Below are positions 43,690 through 51,821 of a DNA stretch of 64,000 nucleotides, piece by piece. Source of the DNA: Chitinophagales bacterium (GTDB lineage Bacteria > Bacteroidota > Bacteroidia > Chitinophagales > CAIOSU01); contig JBBDNB010000026.1 in NCBI GenBank assembly GCA_040877935.1, positions 45,807-109,806 of the forward strand. Reading direction: 5' to 3'. Below the pieces are notes generated by a model, which was not told where the DNA came from, did not search any database, and was given only the letters and a program-made list of their open reading frames with translations. Position numbers and translations under genes: made by a program. Position 1 is the stretch's first letter. The number at the start of each line of letters is the position of its first letter.

Positions 43690-44592
43690 ATGCTAAAAAT
43701 TGCTTATCATTCTGCCTATTGTCATCCATTGCCTGAAGGGCATCGCTTTCCGATGATAAAATACGAATTATTGCCGGAGCAATTGTTATATGAAGGAACG
43801 ATTTCCCGGGAGCAAATTCATATTCCCCAACAAGCTAATGAGCAAACTGTACTTCGCGCACATTGCAGTGATTATTTCAAACGCCTAAAAAATATTTTAC
43901 TCAGTCCTCGGGAACAGCGAAAAATCGGTTTTCCGCTATCGCCACAATTGGTAGAGCGGGAGCTTATCATCAGCCAGGGCACGGTAGATTGCGCCTATTT
44001 TGCCCTGGACAATAAAATCGCCATGAATGTTGCCGGAGGTACACATCACGCATACAGCAACAGGGGCGAAGGATTTTGCCTGCTGAATGATATAGCTATT
44101 GGGGCTTTGGAACTGCTCGCTGTCCAAAAAGCTAAGCAAATTCTAATTGTAGATCTGGATGTGCACCAGGGAAATGGGACGGCTGAAATTTTCAGGGAAA
44201 ATGATCAGGTTTTTACTTTCAGTATGCACGGGGCAAAAAACTATCCGCTAAAAAAGGAAAAATCTGATTTGGATATTGCTTTGCCTGATCATTGCAGTGA
44301 TGACTATTATCTGTCGCAACTGAAAAACATATTGCCACCATTGATCGATAAAGTAGAACCGGACTTTGTTTTTTACCTTTCGGGAGTGGATGTGCTTAAA
44401 ACAGACAAACTCGGGCGACTGGGTTTGAGTATTGAGGCATGCAAAGCCCGCGATCGCTTTGTTTTTGAGCAATGCAGGGCAAACAATATTCCTGTAGCTG
44501 TGAGTATGGGCGGTGGGTATTCAGCAAAAATTTCAGATATTGTAAATGCCCATGCCAATACTTTTAGGTTGGCACAGGAGGTGTTTTTTTAG
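43690..44592 (+). CDS. histone deacetylase-family (acetoin utilisation-like) amidohydrolase
   Basis: 300 residues, the usual length for bacterial class II deacetylase-like proteins. The zinc-site motifs are present: GGTHHAYSNRGEGFCLLND with the His pair, LIVDLDVHQGNGT giving Asp and His ligands, and YLSGVDVLKTD giving the second Asp. MGGGYSAKISDI closes the site. Members remove acetyl groups from lysine, polyamines or small acetylated compounds; the substrate cannot be told. The N-terminus (YHPLPEGHRFPM-like, with HPLPEGHRFPMIKYELL) is typical. A cytochrome-like gene follows on the same strand. Confidence 0.92.
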   Translation: MLKIAYHSAYCHPLPEGHRFPMIKYELLPEQLLYEGTISREQIHIPQQANEQTVLRAHCSDYFKRLKNILLSPREQRKIGFPLSPQLVERELIISQGTVDCAYFALDNKIAMNVAGGTHHAYSNRGEGFCLLNDIAIGALELLAVQKAKQILIVDLDVHQGNGTAEIFRENDQVFTFSMHGAKNYPLKKEKSDLDIALPDHCSDDYYLSQLKNILPPLIDKVEPDFVFYLSGVDVLKTDKLGRLGLSIEACKARDRFVFEQCRANNIPVAVSMGGGYSAKISDIVNAHANTFRLAQEVFF

Positions 44593-44640
44593 GGGTTGTG
44601 GTTTTTAAACTTAACTTTATCATTCAAAAATATTGAAATC

Positions 44641-45093
44641 ATGTTCGAAGGATTATTACACAGCCACAGTTTGCTCAGGTATATTTTGCTTTTTGCATTA
44701 ATCCTGACCGTTGTAAATGCATTTATCAAATGGAAAGGAAATAAGCCCTTTACCGCTGTTGACAACAAATTGAGTCTGTACACACTGATCTTCACCCATT
44801 TACAATTGGTACTGGGATTGGTGCTGTATGTGATCAGCGATAAAGTACAAATTGCGCTGATGGAAATGCCCGAGGCCATGGGCGAAACTGCATTGCGCTA
44901 CTGGGCAGTTGAACACATTACTGCCATGCTGATAGCCGTAGCACTGATCACTGTTGGACGGGTGCGGTCCAAAAAACAAGAAACAGATGCAGGAAAACAC
45001 AAGCAACTGGTCATTTGGATGGGCATTGGCCTGTTAATTATATTGATCAGTATTCCCTGGCCATTCCGTGGTTTTGGAACCGGCTGGATTTAG
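44641..45093 (+). CDS. cytochrome b-like four-helix membrane protein
   Basis: 150 residues from ATG 44641; the longer frame from 44596 adds 15 residues that do not fit. Four membrane helices carry conserved-looking His residues (HSHSLLRYILLF, FTHLQLVLGLVLYV, VEHITAMLIAVALI, KHKQLVIWMGIGLL), as expected for haem binding. The N-terminus (FEGLLHSHSLLRY) is typical of a Bacteroidota protein usually labelled cytochrome B. An electron-transfer role is inferred from the His pattern only. Confidence 0.75.
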   Translation: MFEGLLHSHSLLRYILLFALILTVVNAFIKWKGNKPFTAVDNKLSLYTLIFTHLQLVLGLVLYVISDKVQIALMEMPEAMGETALRYWAVEHITAMLIAVALITVGRVRSKKQETDAGKHKQLVIWMGIGLLIILISIPWPFRGFGTGWI

Positions 45094-45182
45094 TTGGCTA
45101 TTTGAAATTGCTTTAGTTTAAAGATGTGCTAACTCTTGTTCTTCAGGATATCCCGGGTTGAACCACAATTTTTCAATGCTTA

Positions 45183-46931
45183 TCAAATCAACCTGATAAA
45201 TTTCATTCGATTGTGCAGCACTAAAAAACTCAACAAAACCAATCCACCATACATGCCGGCCAATTGCCATTCGGCAAAAAGTATTTTGCCGATAAAAAAC
45301 AAAGAGCCATAAGTCAGTACAATGGCAGAAATCCAGCAAATAAAAAGATTCAGAACTGAGGCTTTATTGCTGTCGGGATCTGTTTTTTCAAATGCGCCCC
45401 AATAACCGGCCGGTTCTACTTTATTGTAGAAATGCTGTAAAACATGCGCTTCAGTAGGACGGGTTAGAAAAGTAACCAGTATCCAAACTACAGTGGTAAA
45501 ACCTACAGTGAGAAAGAAGCTTTCTGGGAATTCCCAGCCCAGGTAGAATTTGGAAAAAGCATAGGCAATAAATGGCGCTGCTGTAGCAGAAATTTCACTC
45601 CATGCATTGATGCGCCACCAGTACCAGCGCAAGATCAAAACCAGTCCCAGCCCGGCACCACATTCAATGATAAAAGTCCAGACCCCGGAAATGGTTTCCA
45701 GCTGGGTGGTGAGTAAAATGCCGAGAAAGGCGAGCAGCAGCGTAACCCCACGCGACACGGCAACCAATTGATTTTGATCAGCATTTTGTCGAAAAAAGCG
45801 CTTGTAAAAATCATTGACCAAATAAGAAGCTCCCCAGTTCAGTTGCGTGGAAATGGTACTTAAATAAGCGGCAAAAAAAGCAGCGAGCAAAAGCCCTTTC
45901 CATCCCACAGGCAGATAATCCTGCATGGCCATTACATAACCCAGTTTTTTATCTTCTGCTGCAAGATCTGGATAGAGCACAAGCGAAGCCAGGCCTACCA
46001 AAATCCAGGGCCAGGGTCGAATGCAGTAATGTGCAATTTGAAACAGCAAAGTCGCATAAACCGCCTCTTTGTCGTTTCGGGTACTCATCATGCGCTGGGC
46101 TACATAACCACCACCGCCCGGTTCTGCCCCGGGATACCAGCTTGCCCACCACTGCACTGTTGTATAGGCCAAAAATGCTGCGAGGGAAATGCTGAGTGTA
46201 CCTGTGAGATCTCCATTGCCGATTTGCGGAAAAAAATCAAAAGTAGAATCCGGCAAAGCCGCTTTTAGCCCACTCATACCGCCAACATCCTCATTATTAA
46301 CAACCAGGTAAGCCAGCACCAGTGTACCCAGCATAGCAATAACAAACTGAAACATATCCGTCAGCGCAACGCCCCAAAGACCGCCAATAGATGAGTAAAC
46401 AGCAGCCAGCAACATCAGTCCTCCGGTGTAGTAAAGCACCTGATCTTGAGGTATTTCAAAAAAAACGACCAACAAGGCATTCATGGCCAGATTCACCCAG
46501 GCAATAATGAAAACATTCATAAACAAACCCAGGTAAAGTGAGCGAAAGCCGCGTAAAATTGCAGCAGGTCGGCCACTATAGCGCAGTTCTATCAATTCTA
46601 CTTCAGTGAGCACTCCTGATTTTCGCCAAAGTCCGGCAAAGAAAAAAGTGGTGAGCATTCCGCCAAATAAAAAACTCCACCAGAGCCAGTTGCCCGATAT
46701 CCCGTGCTGTGCGACCAGTTCAGTAACTGCCAACGGAGTATCAGCAGCAAAGGTGGTAGCCACCATAGAAATACCTGCCAGGTACCAGGGGAATTGCCGT
46801 CCACCCAGGAAAAAATCCTCCAAGCTTTTGGCTGCTTTTTTGCGTACAAAGAGACTGATGGCCAATGATATAATCAAAAACACTACAATAAGCGACCAGT
46901 CAATATAGTGGAGGGTGTTTTGCACTTGCAT
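45183..46931 (-). CDS. sodium:solute symporter (SLC5/SSS family)
   Basis: 582 residues with about 13 to 14 membrane helices. Family motifs include FFLGGRQFPWYLAGISMVAT near the N-terminus, TPLAVTELVAQHGISG, the GLWGVALTDMFQF helix and AAYLSTISTQLNWGASYLVND, matching SSS transporters that use the sodium gradient to take up sugars, amino acids or related solutes. The substrate is not predictable. A TAATTTTG box ends 4 nt before the ATG, so the mRNA may be leaderless. Confidence 0.93.
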   Translation of the reverse strand: MQVQNTLHYIDWSLIVVFLIISLAISLFVRKKAAKSLEDFFLGGRQFPWYLAGISMVATTFAADTPLAVTELVAQHGISGNWLWWSFLFGGMLTTFFFAGLWRKSGVLTEVELIELRYSGRPAAILRGFRSLYLGLFMNVFIIAWVNLAMNALLVVFFEIPQDQVLYYTGGLMLLAAVYSSIGGLWGVALTDMFQFVIAMLGTLVLAYLVVNNEDVGGMSGLKAALPDSTFDFFPQIGNGDLTGTLSISLAAFLAYTTVQWWASWYPGAEPGGGGYVAQRMMSTRNDKEAVYATLLFQIAHYCIRPWPWILVGLASLVLYPDLAAEDKKLGYVMAMQDYLPVGWKGLLLAAFFAAYLSTISTQLNWGASYLVNDFYKRFFRQNADQNQLVAVSRGVTLLLAFLGILLTTQLETISGVWTFIIECGAGLGLVLILRWYWWRINAWSEISATAAPFIAYAFSKFYLGWEFPESFFLTVGFTTVVWILVTFLTRPTEAHVLQHFYNKVEPAGYWGAFEKTDPDSNKASVLNLFICWISAIVLTYGSLFFIGKILFAEWQLAGMYGGLVLLSFLVLHNRMKFIRLI

Positions 46932-46935
46932 GGCT

Positions 46936-46943
46936 CAAAATTA
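46936..46943 (-). promoter_or_regulatory. putative -7 promoter box of the symporter gene
   Basis: Minus-strand TAATTTTG, then AGCC, then ATG at 46931: the same 4-nt spacing as mnmE and the LuxR-type regulator. Confidence 0.5.
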
Positions 46944-47012
46944 GTTTATTTGGGCTTATATTTTCAGTGCCCAAATTTCTTTTGCATCTTTTGACCCGAT
47001 TCAATATTTCAG

Positions 47013-47032
47013 CAAGGGAGCATGCTCCCTTG
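47013..47032. repeat. perfect 20-bp palindrome
   Basis: CAAGGGAGCATGCTCCCTTG is its own reverse complement and shares the central CATG, the CAA ends and 14 of 20 positions with the palindrome at 36054. It lies in the 256-nt gap between divergent genes, which holds no gene, so it is unlikely to be a terminator. Confidence 0.55.
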
Positions 47033-47152
47033 TTTGAGTACAAGGAAATTTGCCGTACACCTGAGGCGAAATATCCATAAGGATGTGTTTTGGCCTGCCG
47101 AGACATTTATCGTCTTGGGCGCAACCATGCCAAAGGAAATTCCCCTTATTTA

Positions 47153-47183
47153 TTTGATGCAAGGGATTAGCACTGTATTTTCA
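47153..47183 (+). promoter_or_regulatory. putative promoter of the C45 hydrolase gene
   Basis: TTTG (47153-47156), 19 nt, and TATTTTCA (47176-47183), a weaker form of TAnnTTTG. The ATG follows after 4 nt. Confidence 0.35.
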
Positions 47184-47187
47184 CCCT

Positions 47188-48864
47188 ATGAAGTTTTTTA
47201 AGCGGCTGCTTTTAATTTTTTTCCTGCTCTCCGGCATTCTGCTGATTGTTGTAGGGATTGTTTATAAAATGGAAACCCAGTTGGATTTTCCACAAATTGA
47301 CAATCGCTCTATTGCAGAACAGGAAAGGGAAAACCCGGGCAATGATTTCTATGTGCTCGGTGCCAACTGGCTGAAGAAAAACGACTATGGCATTTGGGAA
47401 ATGTACCTTGAAGGCAATGCTTTTGAGCGCGGTATTGCGCACGGAAAACTGGCGCGGGAACTGGTACAGGATCAGGAACGCTATTTTGTGGAACAGATCA
47501 AGGAACTGGTGCCCTCGGATTTTTACCTGCGCTTTTTGAAATATTTTGTGCGCTGGTTCAACAGGGATATTGACGAATACATCCCTGAGGAATACAAAAA
47601 AGAAATCTATGGTGTTTCTTTTTCCGCTTCAGATGATTATGGTTTTATTGGCAATAATTACGAGCGCATTCTGAATTACCACGCGGCACATGATATTGGC
47701 CACGCTTTGCAAAACTTGGCTTTGGTGGGCTGCACTTCATTTTCTACCTGGGACGATAATTCCAAAAAAGGAGATTTGTTCATCGGCAGAAATTTTGATT
47801 TTTATGCCGGGGAAAATTTCGCCAAAGACAAAATCCTCCTATTTATTAATCCCGATAAAGGCTATAAACTGGCAACAGTGAGTTGGGGCGGATTTATCGG
47901 GGTGGTTTCAGGCATGAATGAAAAAGGACTTTCAGTGACCATGAATGCCGCAAAGTCTGAAATTCCGGGAGGCGCGGCAACGCCTATTTCCATTATTGGC
48001 CGGGAAATTTTGCAGTATGCCGCCAATATTGAGGAAGCTTTTCAAATTGCCCAAAAACGCAGGTCCTTTGTTTCAGAATCTATTATGATTGGCTCGGAAA
48101 CTGATGGAAAAACAGCTCTGATAGAAATTACACCGGATACCACTGTTCTTTTTCTGCCCCAAGCTTCAAACTCAAAAATGCTTTGCTCCAATCATTTTCG
48201 CTCGGAATATTTTTCAGGGCTGGAATTGCACAAACGCGATCGCGAAAGAAGTGCTTCTGCCTACCGATTTGAACGCCTCAAAGAATTGATGCAGCATTAT
48301 GACACCTTAGATGCCGAAAAATACGCAGCCATTTTACGCGACAGAAAAGGCCTGGGGAATGAGGATATAGGAACGGGCAATGAAAAAGCCCTCAATCAAT
48401 TGATTGCCCACCACGCTGTGATCTTTAATCTCACTAAAAAAATATTCTGGCTTTCTGCAAACCCTTTTCAATTGGGCGCTTTCATCCCCTACCAGTTGGA
48501 TGAGGTTTTTGATAAATATCCCGGGCTGAAAATGGATTCAGCCATTTACAATAGGGATTTAATCATTCCGGCAGATACTTTTTTACAGCATCCGGAATAT
48601 GATCGGTTTTTGACCTACAAATCACTTTTGAAAAAAATAAAGAAAGCCATTGCCAATAAAACGCAATTGAATGATAAACTGCTGGGTGATTTTGAGGCTG
48701 CCAACCCGCAAATGTACCTTACACATTGGGTGCTGGGCAATTATTACGCAATACAAGAAAATTGCAATAAAGCAGAACAACATTATCAAAAAGCTTTGGA
48801 ATTGGAAATTCCCAACAAAGGAGAAGCAGAGCAAATTGAAAAAGATCGCTTAAATTGCTCCTGA
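47188..48864 (+). CDS. C45 acyltransferase-like Ntn hydrolase
   Basis: 558 residues. One N-terminal membrane helix or uncleaved signal (LLLIFFLLSGILLIVVGIVY) suggests a periplasmic, membrane-held enzyme. The family core is clear: GNAFERGIAHGKLA, then the self-processing nucleophile Cys182 in VGCTSFSTWDD, GRNFDFYAGENF, GVVSGMNEKGLSVTMNA and AIN/DRKGLGNEDIG-like segments. Members cleave amide bonds (acyl-CoA:penicillin acyltransferase relatives). About 100 C-terminal residues beyond the core include a TPR-like helix pair (NYYAIQENCNKAEQHYQKAL). The substrate is unknown. The next gene, a CoA ligase, starts 15 nt later. Confidence 0.87.
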   Translation: MKFFKRLLLIFFLLSGILLIVVGIVYKMETQLDFPQIDNRSIAEQERENPGNDFYVLGANWLKKNDYGIWEMYLEGNAFERGIAHGKLARELVQDQERYFVEQIKELVPSDFYLRFLKYFVRWFNRDIDEYIPEEYKKEIYGVSFSASDDYGFIGNNYERILNYHAAHDIGHALQNLALVGCTSFSTWDDNSKKGDLFIGRNFDFYAGENFAKDKILLFINPDKGYKLATVSWGGFIGVVSGMNEKGLSVTMNAAKSEIPGGAATPISIIGREILQYAANIEEAFQIAQKRRSFVSESIMIGSETDGKTALIEITPDTTVLFLPQASNSKMLCSNHFRSEYFSGLELHKRDRERSASAYRFERLKELMQHYDTLDAEKYAAILRDRKGLGNEDIGTGNEKALNQLIAHHAVIFNLTKKIFWLSANPFQLGAFIPYQLDEVFDKYPGLKMDSAIYNRDLIIPADTFLQHPEYDRFLTYKSLLKKIKKAIANKTQLNDKLLGDFEAANPQMYLTHWVLGNYYAIQENCNKAEQHYQKALELEIPNKGEAEQIEKDRLNCS

Positions 48865-48879
48865 AAATTTGAAAAAAAA

Positions 48880-50181
48880 ATGCTGCACCCTCAAATAGAA
48901 TTTATGTCCCCTGAGGCCATCCGGTCATTCCAGGATAAAAAGCTGAAAGAACAATTGCGCTATTTGCAATTGCATTCGCCTTATTATCAGCGTATTTTCA
49001 GGGAAAAGGGCATAGATATCGATGAAATAAACGGGATTGAGGACCTACAAAAATTTCCGCTTACCAGTAAAGATCAATTGCAACAATTCAATGATGATTT
49101 CATTTGTGTTTCAAAAAGAAAAATCATCGATTATATTACCAGTTCCGGGACTTTGGGCGATCCGGTGACTTTTGCCCTCACGGATAAAGACCTCGATAGA
49201 CTGGCTTATAATGAGGCCATTTCATATGACTGTGCAGGCATCAACGATGAAGATACCATTCAATTAATGACCACCATTGACAAACGTTTTATGGCAGGCC
49301 TGGCCTATTTTATCGGGGCGCGAAAACTGGGCGCAGGTATAGTTCGGGTAGGAGCGGGTGCGCCTGAGCTGCAATGGGATACTATTAAAAGAATCAAGCC
49401 CAATGTGCTGGTGGCAGTACCTTCTTTTATTTTGAAATTGATTGAATTTGCTGAAAAAAATGGCCTCAATTTTCAGAACAGCAGTATTCAAAAAATTATC
49501 TGTATTGGCGAGCCGATTCGGCAGAAAAATTTTGAATTGAATACGCTGGGGCAGAAAATAACTGAAAAATGGGATGTGCAATTGTTTTCGACCTATGCTT
49601 CCACTGAAATGAGTACTGCATTTACCGAATGTGAAGCTGGAAAAGGCGGGCATCAGCATCCCGAGTTGATTATCTGCGAATTCCTGGATGATGCCGGAAA
49701 ACCTGTTCCAAAAGGTGTGCCTGGAGAACTGGTGATTACCACCCTGGGCATGGAAGGTATGCCGCTGCTGCGCTTTAAAACGGGTGATATTGTGGAGCAA
49801 TTTGAAGCAACCTGCACATGTGGGCGCAACTCCATGCGTATTGGGCCGGTGCTGGGGCGCAAACAGCAAATGATCAAATACAAAGGCACTACGCTTTATC
49901 CGCCCGCCATTTATGATGTGCTGAACAATATTAAGGGCGTGGAGAATTATATTGTGGAAGTGCGCAATAATGAGGTGGGAATGGATAATTTATTGATCCG
50001 AATCGGGTTGAATGATCTGGCCACTGAAGAGGACTTTGAAAAAGTCATTAAAGATCATTTCAGGGCACGCTTGCGTGTAGCACCTGATGTGTTATTCGAA
50101 AACCCTCAGAAGATTTCAGCGGAGCAATTTCCTCCGAAATCGAGGAAACCCGTATTTTTCTTAGATAAAAGAAGTAAGTAG
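48880..50181 (+). CDS. phenylacetate-CoA ligase-like adenylate-forming enzyme
   Basis: 433 residues, the PaaK length. It would activate an aryl or other carboxylic acid as acyl-adenylate and then as CoA thioester. The ATP loop is TSSGTLGDPVTFALT (~75-89), the family motif is YASTEMSTAFTECE, and the C-terminal domain has RFKTGDI and IKYKGTTLYPPAIYDVLN. A Cys pair in TCTCGRNSMR is typical. It is coupled to the upstream Ntn hydrolase gene by a 15-nt gap. The substrate cannot be deduced; no phenylacetate catabolic genes are nearby. Confidence 0.9.
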   Translation: MLHPQIEFMSPEAIRSFQDKKLKEQLRYLQLHSPYYQRIFREKGIDIDEINGIEDLQKFPLTSKDQLQQFNDDFICVSKRKIIDYITSSGTLGDPVTFALTDKDLDRLAYNEAISYDCAGINDEDTIQLMTTIDKRFMAGLAYFIGARKLGAGIVRVGAGAPELQWDTIKRIKPNVLVAVPSFILKLIEFAEKNGLNFQNSSIQKIICIGEPIRQKNFELNTLGQKITEKWDVQLFSTYASTEMSTAFTECEAGKGGHQHPELIICEFLDDAGKPVPKGVPGELVITTLGMEGMPLLRFKTGDIVEQFEATCTCGRNSMRIGPVLGRKQQMIKYKGTTLYPPAIYDVLNNIKGVENYIVEVRNNEVGMDNLLIRIGLNDLATEEDFEKVIKDHFRARLRVAPDVLFENPQKISAEQFPPKSRKPVFFLDKRSK

Positions 50182-50188
50182 TAACCTA

Positions 50189-50196
50189 TATATTTG
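50189..50196 (+). promoter_or_regulatory. putative -7 promoter box of pcm
   Basis: TATATTTG followed by CAAAGGAA and the ATG at 50205; the AAGGA run is one of the few Shine-Dalgarno-like sequences here. Confidence 0.45.
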
Positions 50197-50204
50197 CAAA
50201 GGAA

Positions 50205-50861
50205 ATGGAGCTGAAAGATACATTCAAACAAAGAGGAGAAAGGGCCCAACTGGTTGGTCTTTTGAAAAAAAAAGGGATAGAAGATCCCAAAGTACTGGCT
50301 GCTATTGATAAAGTTCCACGGCATTTTTTTATTCCCGATAATGCTTTTTATCACCGCGCATATGAGGATACAGCTTTCCCTATAGAAGCAGGGCAAACCA
50401 TTTCGCAGCCCTATACAGTTGCTTTTCAAACGCAGTTGTTGGAGGTAGCGCCTAAGGATAAAATTTTAGAAATTGGTACAGGCTCCGGTTATCAGGCGGT
50501 TGTTCTTTCTGTAATGGGGGCGAAAGTTTACAGTATAGAACGACAGAAAAAACTGTATGACCAGACCAAAGCACTGCTTGAAAAACTGCCTTACAGGAAT
50601 ATCCGCACTTTTTATGGCGATGGATTTGAAGGCAAGGAGGCTTATGCCCCTTATGATAAAATTTTAATCACTGCTGCTGCTCCCGAACTGCCAAAAAAAC
50701 TGATGCAGCAACTGAAAGTAGGCGGGTATTTGGTTATTCCGTTTGGCGAGGGCAATACACAAACCATGATGCGCTTTACAAAAATCAGCGAGAAAGAATT
50801 TGAACAGGAGGAGTTTGATAAATTTCGCTTTGTGCCAATGCTGAAAGGGAAAGCCTGGTAA
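50205..50861 (+). CDS. pcm: protein-L-isoaspartate O-methyltransferase
   Basis: 218 residues, full length. It transfers a methyl group from S-adenosylmethionine to damaged L-isoaspartyl residues so that they can revert to aspartate. Family motifs are VPRHFFIPDNAFYHRAYEDT, the SQPYTVAFQTQLLE segment, SAM motif I ILEIGTGSGYQAVVLS, YSIERQKKLY and the later DKILITAAAPELP and GGYLVIPFG. It has its own promoter box and is convergent with smpB across a hairpin. Confidence 0.96.
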   Translation: MELKDTFKQRGERAQLVGLLKKKGIEDPKVLAAIDKVPRHFFIPDNAFYHRAYEDTAFPIEAGQTISQPYTVAFQTQLLEVAPKDKILEIGTGSGYQAVVLSVMGAKVYSIERQKKLYDQTKALLEKLPYRNIRTFYGDGFEGKEAYAPYDKILITAAAPELPKKLMQQLKVGGYLVIPFGEGNTQTMMRFTKISEKEFEQEEFDKFRFVPMLKGKAW

Positions 50862-50894
50862 CCTGAGTTCGATAATTATTTAAGAGCTCAGGTT
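50860..50894. terminator. bidirectional terminator hairpin between pcm and smpB
   Basis: AACCTGAG (50860-50867) and CTCAGGTT (50887-50894) form a perfect 8-bp stem with a 19-nt loop between convergent genes. Confidence 0.6.
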
Positions 50895-50900
50895 GGTAAA

Positions 50901-51371
50901 TTAACCCTTATATTTCAAAGCCCTTTGCAATTCTCTTTTGGATTCGCGCTCTTTTATGGAATGTCTTTTATCGTGTATTTTTTTACCTTTTGCCAGGGCA
51001 ATATTTAATTTGGCAAATCCCCTCTTGGAGATAAACAGGCGCAAAGCAACAATTGTCAGGCTCTTGTCTTTTTTCTTTTTTTCCAGCAGCTTTTTCAATT
51101 CCTTTTTTGTGAGCAGCAGTTTGCGCACGCGCAATGGATCATGATTGTAAACACCACCATGTGTGTATTCTGCGATATGCATGTTTTTAATATAGAGTTC
51201 GTTTTTTCTGAAAAAGCAATAAGCCTCTTTTAAATTGGCTTCTCCCGAACGTATGGATTTAATTTCAGAGCCAGTGAGCTGAATCCCGGCAGTGTATTTG
51301 TCCAGTATTTCATACTCAAAGCGCGCTTTTCGGTTTTTTATATTCAGATTGTCCTTCTTCTCCGCTGCCAT
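50901..51371 (-). CDS. smpB: SsrA-binding protein
   Basis: 156 residues from ATG 51371; the TTG two codons earlier is unlikely. SmpB binds tmRNA and carries it to stalled ribosomes in trans-translation. Motifs: NRKARFEYEILDKYTAGI, LTGSEIKSIRSGEANLKEAY, HGGVYNHDPLRVRKLLLTKKE and the basic tail KKIHDKRHSIKERESKRELQ. It follows the thioesterase gene with a 2-nt gap, so the two are likely co-transcribed. I see no tmRNA gene in the window. Confidence 0.97.
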   Translation of the reverse strand: MAAEKKDNLNIKNRKARFEYEILDKYTAGIQLTGSEIKSIRSGEANLKEAYCFFRKNELYIKNMHIAEYTHGGVYNHDPLRVRKLLLTKKELKKLLEKKKKDKSLTIVALRLFISKRGFAKLNIALAKGKKIHDKRHSIKERESKRELQRALKYKG

Positions 51372-51373
51372 TT

Positions 51374-51763
51374 TCAAATCGATTTAAAAATTGTCTTCAG
51401 TTTTTCTTTGCTTAAAATTCGCTGTTCCTGTGTGCCTTCAGCAATCAGTCGCTGATTGTGTGCTACCTTAAAACTGCAAAGCACTTTATTGTTTTCGACT
51501 GATTCCAGTTTTGCTGTAAACACAAGTTCAGCACCAACAGCTGCCGGTGCATGATGTTTAATACTCAATGCACTGCCAATGCCTTCTTCATGTTCTTCCT
51601 TCATTTCGAGCACAAACAAGCGACAGGCCCATTCGGCATCCCGGGCCAATGCAAAGGTAGCATAAACAGCATGTACCTCACCACTTTCAAATCGGGCTGT
51701 ATCATTTTTTGATACCTTGTGCCGGTATGTTTTAATTGCGCCAATTTCAAATGGGTTTCGCAT
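51374..51763 (-). CDS. thioesterase-like hot-dog protein
   Basis: 129 residues, single hot-dog domain size. The pattern (GEVHAVYATFALARDAEWAC, VLEMKEEHEEGIGSALSIKH, PAAVGAELVFTAKLESVENN, KVLCSFKVAHNQRLIAEGTQ) resembles fluoroacetyl-CoA thioesterase-like proteins, which hydrolyse acyl-CoA. The HxPAxxG-type segment HHAPAAVGAEL supports this. The substrate is unknown. It is upstream of smpB on the same strand. Confidence 0.8.
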   Translation of the reverse strand: MRNPFEIGAIKTYRHKVSKNDTARFESGEVHAVYATFALARDAEWACRLFVLEMKEEHEEGIGSALSIKHHAPAAVGAELVFTAKLESVENNKVLCSFKVAHNQRLIAEGTQEQRILSKEKLKTIFKSI

Positions 51764-51807
51764 AAAACAATAATTTAATTAAAAACAGTTTTTCAGCTTA
51801 AAATCAA

Positions 51808-51815
51808 TATTTTTG
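51808..51815 (+). promoter_or_regulatory. putative -7 promoter box of the GT39 gene
   Basis: TATTTTTG overlaps the possible TTG start at 51813, so the ATG at 51822, 6 nt further on, is preferred. Confidence 0.45.
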
Positions 51816-51821
51816 CCTGAA

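Noticed and set aside
50901..51377. tmRNA gene expected near smpB
   Set aside because: I looked around smpB and saw no tRNA-like acceptor ends or ANA-type tag frame.
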